This document shows positions 49,465 to 57,318 of a stretch of 64,000 nucleotides of DNA, one piece after another. Where the stretch lies: the NCBI RefSeq assembly GCF_009296025.1, contig NZ_CP045178.1:620001-684000 (forward strand). Reading direction: 5' to 3'. This stretch comes from Streptomyces tsukubensis. GTDB taxonomy: Bacteria > Actinomycetota > Actinomycetes > Streptomycetales > Streptomycetaceae. The position numbers were made by a program, and so were the translations under genes. Positions within the stretch are counted from its first letter, which is position 1. Every line of letters starts with the position of its first letter. The notes under the pieces were generated by a model. It saw only the letters and a list, made by a program, of their open reading frames with translations, had not been told where the DNA came from and did no database searches.

Positions 49465-50256
49465 TCACCTCGGGAGCTCGGGCGGTTCCGCGCCGGTTTC
49501 CGCGGGATGGTCCAGTGCCCGCAGGAAGGCGCCGAACCCGTGGGGCGCCCTGGGGGTGCTGCGGCCCGCGGTGCGTACGGGGCAGCGGTCGGTGCGCAGG
49601 ATGCGCCGCCCCTCGCGTTCCAGGGCCGCGACCAGGGCCCGGTCCTCCCCGTGGGTGAGCGGCGGGAACCCGCCCGCCGAGCGGTACGCCTCCGCGGTGA
49701 CACCCAGGTTGGCGCCGTGCACGTGCGGGTGGTCCCAGGGCAGGCGGCGGACGGGCGGGCGCCCGGCGAAGTAGAGGGCGTCGTGCCGGTGCAGCACCGC
49801 CTTGTCGACCGGCGGATGGGACGCGACCCGTACCGTCCCCACCACGCACTCCCAGCCCCGGCCCGCGTGGAACAGTTGGTGGGAGAGCCATCGGGCGGGC
49901 ACGACGGTGTCGGCGTCGGTGACGGCGATCCACGTCCGCCACGCGTCCTCGCCCAGCAGGCCGAGCGCGGCCGTGACGGCCGCGGCCCTGGCGGCGCCCA
50001 CATTGCGGCGGGACACCTCCACGACGTGTGCTCCGTGGCGACGGGCGACGGCCGCCGTGCCGTCCGTACAGGCGTCGGCCGCGACCACGGTGACGACGCG
50101 CGGGCCGTCGGGTCCGAGCCTGCGCGCGGCGGCGCGGGTGGACCGGAGGGTCGCGCCGAGCAGCGCGCTCTCGTTGTGGGCGGGGACGACGACGGCGATC
50201 GCCGGTGGCGGCCGACGCTCCGCGCGTTCGTCGGACGCCGAACGTGCCTCCCTCAC
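49465..50256 (-). CDS. Family-2 glycosyltransferase
   Basis: 263-aa GT-A-fold glycosyltransferase with no membrane spans. Seen: AIAVVVPAHNESALLGATLR, VTVVAADACTDGTAAVARRH, NVGAARAAAV, the nucleotide-sugar metal site WIAVTDADTVVPARWL, VHGANLGVTAEAYRSAGGFP, PLTHGEDRALVAAL. Start GTG 50256 overlaps the methyltransferase stop. Last gene of the operon with acyl-CoA dehydrogenase, PIG-L deacetylase and methyltransferase, suggesting transfer of a sugar to an acylated or amino acceptor. Confidence 0.88.
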   Translation of the reverse strand: MREARSASDERAERRPPPAIAVVVPAHNESALLGATLRSTRAAARRLGPDGPRVVTVVAADACTDGTAAVARRHGAHVVEVSRRNVGAARAAAVTAALGLLGEDAWRTWIAVTDADTVVPARWLSHQLFHAGRGWECVVGTVRVASHPPVDKAVLHRHDALYFAGRPPVRRLPWDHPHVHGANLGVTAEAYRSAGGFPPLTHGEDRALVAALEREGRRILRTDRCPVRTAGRSTPRAPHGFGAFLRALDHPAETGAEPPELPR

Positions 50257-50960
50257 ACAAGGCCCTCCGCCTCGGCGACGGACGGCGGAGCACTCCCGTC
50301 GGGAGCCCCTCGGGTGAAGGTCTGGAGGACGAAGTCCGGGTCGCGGTACTCCGAGAGTTCCACGAGGCCCGGTGTGGCCCGCAGCACGGGGGCGAGCTGT
50401 GATCCGGTCCTGAGGTGGTCGCGTACGGGATGGTCCCAGTGCGCGGTCACCAGGGTGCCACCGGGTTCGAGGCTGTGCACCGCCCGCCCCAGGAGACAGC
50501 TCAGCTCGAAGTCGTCGAAGTAGTAGAGCATTTCGGAGAGGACGATGAGGTCGAAGGTGCCCTCGGGCCACTCCTCGGGCAGCGTCATCCCGCGGACCTC
50601 GGTCCCCGGCAGGTCACGGGTGCGTTCCCTGGCGGATGCGACGGCGGACGGCACGCGGTCCGCGGCGAGAAGGCGGTCGCAGCGGGGTGCGAGCAGGGCG
50701 GTGAGGACCCCGACGGAGCAGCCGGGTTCGAAGGCGGAGCGGTAGCGGCGGCGCGGCAGGGCAGCGACGGTCAGCGCGTACTTGCGCTCCTCGTACCAGC
50801 GTCCGGCGAGGTCCCAGGGGTCGCCCGTGTCGGCGTACATGGCGTCGAAGTAGCCGGGCGGGGTGCTCCCGGTCCGCGCGGGGGCCCGATGCGCGGCCGA
50901 TGCGGGGGTGGGCCGGGTGTCAGGTGCCCGGCGCGCGTTCATGTCCGGTGTCGTACTCAT
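50253..50960 (-). CDS. SAM-dependent methyltransferase (NodS-like)
   Basis: 235-aa class-I methyltransferase. Seen: YFDAMYADTGDPWDLAGRWY, EERKYALTVAALPRRRYRSA, motif I FEPGCSVGVLTALLAPRC, RLLAADRVPSAVASARER, and FDLIVLSEMLYYFDDFELSC. The DPWDLAGRWYEERKY opening is the signature of NodS-type proteins, which N-methylate the amino sugar of rhizobial Nod factors. First 35 residues are disordered. Overlaps PIG-L and glycosyltransferase genes by 4 nt each. Confidence 0.87.
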   Translation of the reverse strand: MSTTPDMNARRAPDTRPTPASAAHRAPARTGSTPPGYFDAMYADTGDPWDLAGRWYEERKYALTVAALPRRRYRSAFEPGCSVGVLTALLAPRCDRLLAADRVPSAVASARERTRDLPGTEVRGMTLPEEWPEGTFDLIVLSEMLYYFDDFELSCLLGRAVHSLEPGGTLVTAHWDHPVRDHLRTGSQLAPVLRATPGLVELSEYRDPDFVLQTFTRGAPDGSAPPSVAEAEGLV

Positions 50961-51925
50961 CGGAAGACCACCTCGAAGTTCCTTGTGTGGTGCGCGAGTT
51001 CCTCCGGAGGCAGGATCACGGTCGGTTCCGCGCCCGCCTCGTTCTTCGCGTTCTCCCCGCTCGCCGCGGTTCTTCCCGTGGCCTCCCCGTTGCCGACGAG
51101 GGGGGCCGTCTGGGTGGCGAACCTCCGCACGGCGCGGTCCTTGGCGGCCTGCGCCCGAGCGGGCAGAGGGAGGCGGTGGGCGGTGTGCCAGGGCACCCGC
51201 CAGTCGTCAGGCACGGCCCAGTGCCACATCCAGACCGGGTACTCCCACAGTGGTGTCCCCGTGGTGCGAGACGCCGCCGCGGCGGCCCGGCCCACTGCCT
51301 CGTGATCGCTGTGCAGGTCTCCCGCCCAGGGTGCTACGCAGACGGCGGCGCCCACTTCCGCGGCCACCGCGGCGATGGTGTCCCTGACCCGCTCCTCGTG
51401 GCGGTGCACCTGGGTGTCGGGGACCCTGAGCCGTCGTTGGCGCAGGCCGGGCAGGCCCAGTTCCTTCATCGCCTCGCCCAGTTCGGCCACGCGCATCCGG
51501 GCGAGCCGTTCGGGGGTGACGTGCGTGTGGTGCGGGTGGGAGGCCTCGCCGTCCGTGACCGAGACGAGGTGTACGTCCGTACCGAGCGCCGCGAGGGCCG
51601 CCATGGTCCCGCCGAAGCCGAGCACTTCGTCGTCTGGGTGGGCGGCGACGACCAGTACGGGGCCGGCCGGCGGCTCGGCGACCGGCAGCCGGGCGAGTCC
51701 CCGCCAGGACGCCCAGGTCTTCTCCGGGGTGCCCGGGGCGTCGATGGCCTCGGCAGCCGACCGATCGGGGACGTCGATGGCGTCGGCAGCCGACCGGCCG
51801 GGGATGTCGATGGCATCCGCCGTCGCCCGGCCTGGAGCAGGGTCGGTGTCGGCCGTCGCCCGGCCTGGAACATCGATGGTGTCGGCCGTCGCCCGGTCGG
51901 CGGCGGGGTGTTCCGTGCCGCTCAC
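50957..51925 (-). CDS. PIG-L/LmbE-family deacetylase with N-terminal repeats
   Basis: 322-aa predicted zinc-dependent N-deacetylase of the LmbE/MshB/PIG-L type, removing acetyl from an amino sugar. The metal motif AHPDDEVLGFGGTMAALAAL is near residue 94 and the second His site is DLHSDHEAVGRAAAAA. The first 60 residues are five 11-residue units (RATADTIDVPG type: RATADTDPAPG, RATADAIDIPG, RSAADAIDVPD, RSAAEAIDAPG) that are not part of the enzyme fold. Overlaps both neighbours by 4 nt. Confidence 0.9.
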   Translation of the reverse strand: MSGTEHPAADRATADTIDVPGRATADTDPAPGRATADAIDIPGRSAADAIDVPDRSAAEAIDAPGTPEKTWASWRGLARLPVAEPPAGPVLVVAAHPDDEVLGFGGTMAALAALGTDVHLVSVTDGEASHPHHTHVTPERLARMRVAELGEAMKELGLPGLRQRRLRVPDTQVHRHEERVRDTIAAVAAEVGAAVCVAPWAGDLHSDHEAVGRAAAAASRTTGTPLWEYPVWMWHWAVPDDWRVPWHTAHRLPLPARAQAAKDRAVRRFATQTAPLVGNGEATGRTAASGENAKNEAGAEPTVILPPEELAHHTRNFEVVFR

Positions 51926-53070
51926 TGGGGCCTCCTCGCGCCGGGGTCGGCGGGGACCGGACCGGCCCCGCCCGCCTTCTCGCCCGAGCCCTGACCCTCA
52001 CCCACGTCCTCGGCTTCGGCTTCGGCTTCGGCTTCGGCTTCGGCTTCGGCTTCGGCGATCAGATGGCCGAGGGTGGCGAGGTCGCGTTCCGCGTGGTGCT
52101 GGCGGATGTAGACGGTCAGGTCGGCGACGGTCCGGGCGTGGCGCTCGTCGTGGCAGAGCGGCCCGGCCCCTGTCGCCCTGCCCACGTGGTCCATGACGTC
52201 GGCGCAGACACGTTCCACCAGGGCGCGCACCCGCAGGGCGCGCGGGGTGCCGCCGTCGAGCAGGTCGAGCGGGTCGGCGTCGATCTCGTCCGCGGCCTGC
52301 CACAGCACGGTCTCGGCGGCGTTGAGCAGGACGTCGACGGCGCCGAGGTGAGCCGCGGTGTGCGCGTCGGGGGTCCTCCTGCGGGCCCCGGCGAGCAGGG
52401 TGTCGGCGACGGAGCGGGCCCCGCCGAGCCAGCAGGCCGCCACACCGATGCCGCCGTGGGTGAATCCGGGCCGCTCGACGTAGTCACCGTTCTCTCCGAC
52501 GGGTGCGGCGGGTACCGCGGTGAAGGTGACGTCGGGGGTGTCGCTGCCCGCCATGCCGATGGCGGGCCAGGTGCCGGGCACGGTGGCGGTGCCCGGTCCG
52601 TCGACGCGGGCGGCGAAGAGTCGCCATCCGTCGCCGGTGGCCGCGGTGACGAGGGCGTCGGTGCAGGAGTGCGCGCCCGAGCAGTACTGCTTCAGACCGT
52701 CGAGGCGCCACCGGCCCTCGTCGTCGAGCGTGGCGGTCAGGCCGGGTCCCGGCGGTTGCGCGGCCCAGACACCCCAGCGCCGGCCGGCCTCCGGCGCGGG
52801 CCCGCCCAGTTCGTCGAGGATGGCGACGGCGTCGAGGTGCCCTTCGGCCAGTCGGGCGAGGGCCAGGTCCGATCTGCCGAGGCGGTAGAGGGCGCGGAAC
52901 CGCGCGCGGGTCATGCCCTCGGCCGGGAGCGGCACGTGGGCGGCCTCGTCCCTCGCCCACGCGGCGAAACGCCTGGCCACGCCATGTCGTACCTGGTCAG
53001 AACCGTTCTCTTCGCCGCGCGGCGGGGAGTCCGTGGGGCGGACCGGGGAGTCCTCGACGTCAGCGGTCAC
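51922..53070 (-). CDS. Acyl-CoA dehydrogenase family protein
   Basis: 382-aa flavoprotein-like protein, first gene of the operon. Recognisable parts: LALARLAEGHLDAVAILDEL, WGVWAAQPPGPGLTATLDDE, GRWRLDGLKQYCSGAHSCTD, GWRLFAARVDGP, and helical C-terminal AAHLGAVDVLLNAAETVLWQ. It is divergent from standard acyl-CoA dehydrogenases and I cannot place the catalytic base. The C-terminus carries an (Glu-Ala)8 run from a hexanucleotide repeat. GTG at 53070 has AAGG upstream. Ends 4 nt inside the PIG-L gene. Confidence 0.82.
   Translation of the reverse strand: MTADVEDSPVRPTDSPPRGEENGSDQVRHGVARRFAAWARDEAAHVPLPAEGMTRARFRALYRLGRSDLALARLAEGHLDAVAILDELGGPAPEAGRRWGVWAAQPPGPGLTATLDDEGRWRLDGLKQYCSGAHSCTDALVTAATGDGWRLFAARVDGPGTATVPGTWPAIGMAGSDTPDVTFTAVPAAPVGENGDYVERPGFTHGGIGVAACWLGGARSVADTLLAGARRRTPDAHTAAHLGAVDVLLNAAETVLWQAADEIDADPLDLLDGGTPRALRVRALVERVCADVMDHVGRATGAGPLCHDERHARTVADLTVYIRQHHAERDLATLGHLIAEAEAEAEAEAEAEAEDVGEGQGSGEKAGGAGPVPADPGARRPQ
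52010..52055. repeat. Hexanucleotide microsatellite (CGGCTT)
   Basis: About 7.5 uninterrupted copies of CGGCTT within the acyl-CoA dehydrogenase gene, read on the minus strand as alternating Ala-Glu. Six-base steps keep the frame, so length can vary without inactivating the gene. Confidence 0.95.
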
Positions 53071-53319
53071 CTTGCACCATCTGCCTTTCGGACTGCGGTC
53101 GGGACGTGGAGCCGGTCTCCCGCCCCCGCCCCTCGGCAGAACGGCTCCCACCTCGCATCATCGGAGTAGTGAAGGAGGCGCGCACCTCATGGCGCGACGC
53201 TCCGCCGAGTGCCCGGTGGGGTGCGGCGCAAACCGCGCACCACCCCCGGTGGCCCTCGGCACACCACCCCCGGAGGCCTTCGACACTCCCCACCGGTCAC
53301 CGAGCGCGGTCCCTACGGC

Positions 53320-54282
53320 TCAGGCGGCGTCAGCGAACGCGTCCACACCAGTCAACTCGGCCGAGAGAGTCCAGAGCCGGGCGGCCTGCTGGGGGTCGGT
53401 CGCGTAGTCCCGCACACCACCGCCCGCCTCACCCGCGGGCTCCGCGATGTCGCAGTCCTCGCAGTAGACGCCACCCCGGCCGGCGAGGAGCGGTGACGTC
53501 GCCGCCCAGATCTGGGTGGCCGCGCCCTGTTCCGGCGTCTTGAAGGAGGTGTTGATCTGGTTGCCCCGCTCGTCGATCCAGCCGAGCCGCACCATCTCCT
53601 CCTTGGGCAGGTGGCGCTGGAGCGGAGTGAGGATGCCTCCGGGGTGGAGCGAGAAGGCACGGACGCCCGCGTCCTTGCCGAGCGCGTCGAGGTGCACGGC
53701 GAAGAGCGCGTTGGCCGTCTTGGCCTGCCCGTACGCCTTCCACTTGTCGTAGCCGTCGGTGAAGTGGATGTCGTCCCAGCGGATGGGCGAGTTGCGGTGC
53801 CCGGCCGACGACACGGAGACGACCCGCGCTCCGCCGTCCCTGGCGAGCGCGCGCCAGACCCGGTTGACCAGGGCGTAGTGACCGAGGTGGTTGGTGGCGA
53901 ACTGGGCTTCCCAACCCGGGCCCACCCGTGTCTCGGGGCAGGCCATCACTCCGGCGTTGTCGATGAGGATGTCGATGCTCCGGTCGGAGCGCAGGAACCG
54001 CTCGGCGAAGCCGCGCACGCTCTCCTGGTCGGCGAGGTCGAGTGCGTCGACCTCCACACCGTCGATGCCGGACAGTGCCTCACCCGCCGCGTCGGGCCGC
54101 CGGGCGGGGACGACCACGCGGGCGCCGGCCTCGGCGAGAGCGCGGGTCGTCTCCAGGCCGAGCCCTGAGTAGCCGCCTGTGACGACGGCGAGCCTGCCGG
54201 TGAGGTCGGTGTCCCGCAGGACCTCCCGCGCCGTGCTGGTCGCGCCGAACCCTGATCCGATCTTGTGCTGAGGTGTGTTCAT
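53320..54282 (-). CDS. Short-chain dehydrogenase/reductase (retinol-dehydrogenase-like SDR)
   Basis: 320-aa NAD(P)-dependent SDR. Cofactor loop GRLAVVTGGYSGLGLETTRA, IDILIDNAGVMACPETRVGP, catalytic Ser in RVVSVSSAGHRNSPIRWDDI and Tyr-x3-Lys in YDKWKAYGQAKTANALFAVH. A C-terminal extension with GVYCEDCDIAEPA is typical of the longer WWOX/retinol-dehydrogenase-like bacterial subgroup. Substrate unknown. Stands in a block of oxidoreductases with the AKR and TetR genes. Confidence 0.9.
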   Translation of the reverse strand: MNTPQHKIGSGFGATSTAREVLRDTDLTGRLAVVTGGYSGLGLETTRALAEAGARVVVPARRPDAAGEALSGIDGVEVDALDLADQESVRGFAERFLRSDRSIDILIDNAGVMACPETRVGPGWEAQFATNHLGHYALVNRVWRALARDGGARVVSVSSAGHRNSPIRWDDIHFTDGYDKWKAYGQAKTANALFAVHLDALGKDAGVRAFSLHPGGILTPLQRHLPKEEMVRLGWIDERGNQINTSFKTPEQGAATQIWAATSPLLAGRGGVYCEDCDIAEPAGEAGGGVRDYATDPQQAARLWTLSAELTGVDAFADAA

Positions 54283-54388
54283 GGCGATGACGCTATGAGG
54301 TGGAGTGCTCTCGAAGTCAAGACGCGGCCAGGCTCCGCGAGTCCTGTGCGCGCCGCTTTCGGGCGCCCCGGTACTGAGGCCGCGGTGG

Positions 54389-55435
54389 TCAGGCGACCGG
54401 AACGGTGAGCGGTTCGAGGAGTGTGCGGTCGCCGTCGAAGCCGTGGGCCAGCGCGGCCGCGACGTCCTCGTGCGGGGTTCCCATACGGACGGCGCTGATC
54501 TCGTCCAGCCGCTGGTAGTGCCCCTCGTCGAGTTCGAGGCGGAGAGAGCTCAGGTATTCCTCCAGGTGCGTCAGGGAGCGGGGGCCGACTATCGGGACGA
54601 GGGCGGTGTGGGCTCGTGCGGCCCGGCCACGCAGCCAGGCCAGGGCGACCTGGATCGCGCTCACGCCGACCTCGTGGGCGATCGTCAGTACGGCGTCAAC
54701 GACGGCGGTGCGCTGGGTGGTGTCCTCGATGGCGCCGCCTCGGGCGGTCAGCCTGCCCTGTCCGCCCTGTCGGTACTTTCCGGTGAGCAGTCCTCCGGCC
54801 AGCGGGGAGTACAGGAGGGCGCCCAGGCCGTGGGCCTCTGCCATCGGCAGTAGTTCCCGCTCGGCTGACCGTTCGGCCAGGCTGTACTCGGTCTGGATGC
54901 CGACCAGCGGGGCCAGGCCCCGCAGGTCGGCCCGGACCGCGGCCCCGGCGACCCGCCAGGCCGGGAAGTTGGAGAGTGCGCCGTGCAGGATCTTGCCGGA
55001 GCGGATCAGATCGTCGAAACCGGCCAGGATCTCCTCAATGGGGGTGGTCCCGTCGGGGAAGTGCGGCATGAAGACGTCCACGTACTCGGTGTCGAGCCGG
55101 CGCAGGCTCGCCTCCAGGGAGCGGACCATGGTCTTGCGGCTGTTGCCCGTGGTGCCGGGGCGGGGGTGTCGCTGCCGCGTTCCGCTGTACTTGCTGATGA
55201 CGACATAGTCGTCCCGTTGGCCACCGAGCAGCCCGCCGAGCACGGTTTCCGCCTGTCCGTCCTGGTAGAGGTTGGAGGTGTCGAACGTGGTGCCTCCGGC
55301 GGCGACGAAGGCCTCGAAGATCTGCCGCGACCCCTCAGGACCGGCGCCGGTGTCCGAGGTACTGAAGTTCGCCGTCCCGAGCGCGTACTCCGACACGCGC
55401 AGTCCGGTCAGTCGGCCGAAGGTCCTGTAGCGCAT
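54389..55435 (-). CDS. Aldo/keto reductase
   Basis: 348-aa NADPH-dependent reductase. Seen: YRTFGRLTGLRVSEYALGTA, TTFDTSNLYQDGQAETVLGG (catalytic Asp and Tyr), DYVVISKYSGTRQ (Lys), LRRLDTEYVDVFMPHFPDGT (His), HGALSNFPAWRVAGAAVRAD, GLGALLYSPLAGGLLTGKYR, and VPIVGPRSLTHLEEYLSSL. Divergent from a TetR regulator with only 72 bp between starts; the shared region holds an imperfect inverted repeat (GGTAGG...CGTACC, 55462-55482). Probably the target of that regulator. Confidence 0.9.
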   Translation of the reverse strand: MRYRTFGRLTGLRVSEYALGTANFSTSDTGAGPEGSRQIFEAFVAAGGTTFDTSNLYQDGQAETVLGGLLGGQRDDYVVISKYSGTRQRHPRPGTTGNSRKTMVRSLEASLRRLDTEYVDVFMPHFPDGTTPIEEILAGFDDLIRSGKILHGALSNFPAWRVAGAAVRADLRGLAPLVGIQTEYSLAERSAERELLPMAEAHGLGALLYSPLAGGLLTGKYRQGGQGRLTARGGAIEDTTQRTAVVDAVLTIAHEVGVSAIQVALAWLRGRAARAHTALVPIVGPRSLTHLEEYLSSLRLELDEGHYQRLDEISAVRMGTPHEDVAAALAHGFDGDRTLLEPLTVPVA

Positions 55436-55507
55436 GGAAACTCCTGGTGGGGTGGTGGTGCGGTAGGCTCGTCCACCGTACCAAAAAAACGAGGGGTCGC
55501 TCTTTTT

Positions 55508-56068
55508 ATGCCGAAGGTAAGCCAGGAACACCTGGACGCCCGCCGTCAGCAGATCGTGGACGCCGCTCGGGCCCGGTTCGCCGGCCACGGCTTCGCCCGC
55601 ACGTCCATGGCCGACATCGTCACCGAGTCGGGGCTCTCCAACGGGGCCATCTACCGCTACTTCACCAGCAAGGACGAGATCGTCGTCGCCGTCTGCGAAC
55701 AGGGCAGCGAAGCCCTGCCGAAAGCGCTCACAGCCGAGGCTGTCGCGGCCTTCCTCGCACACGTACGCACCCGGGCGCGCGAGACGGGTCACGCCCGGCT
55801 GGTGGCCCAGATCTACGCCGAAGCAGCGGTGTCGCCACAGCTGGCGGCACTCGTCCGACAGCAGCTGGCCACCTTGAGAGCCACGGTGGCCGCGTTGGTC
55901 CCCGCCCGTCGAAGACAGCACGCCGAACAGATCGCCGAAGGATTCGTGGCTCTCTGTGTCAGTTACAGCCAGCAACTGGCCATCCGTGGCGACCTGGACC
56001 CCGCCCCCTTCACCGCGTCGTTGATGGCGATCGTCGAGGGAGCGCCGGACAACCGGGCCACCGGATAG
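55508..56068 (+). CDS. TetR-family transcriptional regulator
   Basis: 186-aa repressor. The helix-turn-helix at about 12-55: ARRQQIVDAARARFAGHGFA, RTSMADIVTESGLSNGAIYR, YFTSKDEIV. The remaining helices form a ligand pocket of the TetR_C type. ATG at 55508 follows an A/T-rich GAGGGGTCGCTCTTTTT leader. Divergent from the aldo/keto reductase, hence a likely auto- and neighbour repressor responding to a toxic or aldehyde-like effector (inference). Confidence 0.9.
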   Translation: MPKVSQEHLDARRQQIVDAARARFAGHGFARTSMADIVTESGLSNGAIYRYFTSKDEIVVAVCEQGSEALPKALTAEAVAAFLAHVRTRARETGHARLVAQIYAEAAVSPQLAALVRQQLATLRATVAALVPARRRQHAEQIAEGFVALCVSYSQQLAIRGDLDPAPFTASLMAIVEGAPDNRATG

Positions 56069-56273
56069 CCAGGACCCGATCGACCGGACCCGATCAGCTG
56101 GACCCGATCAGTTGGACGACACCTCTCCACTCGGCCCGGCACGGGTGCGGCCCCGCCCGCGCCCCGTGGGGGCGAGGACAGGGCCGGGGACCAAGGCGGG
56201 CCGGCCTGACCGGCTGCCGATCCGGTCACGCCAGGAGCCGGATCGGGGCGTCAGGCCCGCACCGGTCAGGGAC

Positions 56274-57101
56274 TCAAGCTCCGAACCGGTCGGGGTCGAA
56301 ACCGGTGCGCTCGTCGCGGTTGAGGGCCGCGATCTCGGCGAGGTCACCCTCGGTCAGTTCGAAGTCGAACAGATCGAAGTTCTCCTCCACCCGCTTCCGC
56401 GTGACCGACTTCGGGAAGACGATGTCGCCGCGCTGGAGGTGCCATCGGAGGGTGACCTGGGCCGGGGACTTGCCGACACGCTCGGCGATGGCCACGATCA
56501 CCGGATCGTCGAGCACCTTGCCCTGCGCGATGGGCGACCAGGCCTCGGTGGCGATACCGTGCTCGGCGTCGAACGCCCGCAGTTCCTCCTGGGTGAGGTA
56601 CGGATGCACCTCGATCTGGTTGACGGCGGGGACCACGACGCTGTTCTGGAAGAGACGGCGCAGGTGGTGCGCCTGGAAGTTGGAGACACCGACGGCCTTG
56701 ACCCGGCCGGACCTGTACATCTCCTCCATGGCCTGCCAGGTCTCCGTGAAGTCACCCACGCCCGGCAGCGGCCAGTGGATGAGGAAGAGATCGAGGTACT
56801 CGATGTCCAGCGTGTCCATCGTCTTGTCGAAGGCTCGCAGCGCGTCGTCATGGGCGTGCGCGTCGTTGTCGAGCTTGCTGGTCACGAAGATCTCGCCCCG
56901 GTCGATGCCGGAGTCACGGACGGCCTGGCCGACCTCTTTCTCGTTGCCGTACATCTGGGCGGTGTCGAGGTGCCGGTAACCGACCTCCAGCGCCGCCAGA
57001 GTCGCGTCCCTGGTCTCCTCGGGGGCGATCTGGAAGGTACCGAAGCCGAGCTGGGGAATCTCGACACCATTGTTCAGGGTGATGCTGGGTACTGCGGACA
57101 C
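56274..57101 (-). CDS. Aldo/keto reductase (2,5-diketo-gluconate reductase-like)
   Basis: 275-aa AKR5-like reductase. Seen: ITLNNGVEIPQLGFGTFQIA, GYRHLDTAQMYGNEKEVGQA (Asp, Tyr), EIFVTSKLDND (Lys), LDIEYLDLFLIHWPLPG (His), VKAVGVSNFQAHHLRRL, VNQIEVHPYLTQEELRAF, and GDIVFPKSVTRKRVEENFDL at the cofactor end. Start GTG 57101 has GGGAG six nt upstream. Monocistronic; the right neighbour photolyase gene reads in the same direction, 200 bp upstream. Confidence 0.92.
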   Translation of the reverse strand: MSAVPSITLNNGVEIPQLGFGTFQIAPEETRDATLAALEVGYRHLDTAQMYGNEKEVGQAVRDSGIDRGEIFVTSKLDNDAHAHDDALRAFDKTMDTLDIEYLDLFLIHWPLPGVGDFTETWQAMEEMYRSGRVKAVGVSNFQAHHLRRLFQNSVVVPAVNQIEVHPYLTQEELRAFDAEHGIATEAWSPIAQGKVLDDPVIVAIAERVGKSPAQVTLRWHLQRGDIVFPKSVTRKRVEENFDLFDFELTEGDLAEIAALNRDERTGFDPDRFGA

Positions 57102-57284
57102 GTGTGACTCCCTGCTCTCGACATTGGATCGGGGCGGGGCCGACCGGGCCGCTCCTCGCGGGGCGATCGTCCGGCGTACGCCTCCGGATCCCGTCCACGA
57201 GTTCGTGTCCCCGGTTTGGGCAGGCGAAAAACATACGAATGGCACGAAAGAGCTGTTTTTAGGCCCTTATCCACCACTTACCGT

Positions 57285-57318
57285 TTACTCCTTACCCCGC
57301 GTTACTCCTTACCCCGCG
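57285..57318. repeat. 17-bp duplication across the photolyase stop
   Basis: TTACTCCTTACCCCGCG occurs twice in tandem (57285-57301, 57302-57318). The right copy contains the photolyase stop codon and last residues; the left copy repeats them beyond the gene end. Confidence 0.95.
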
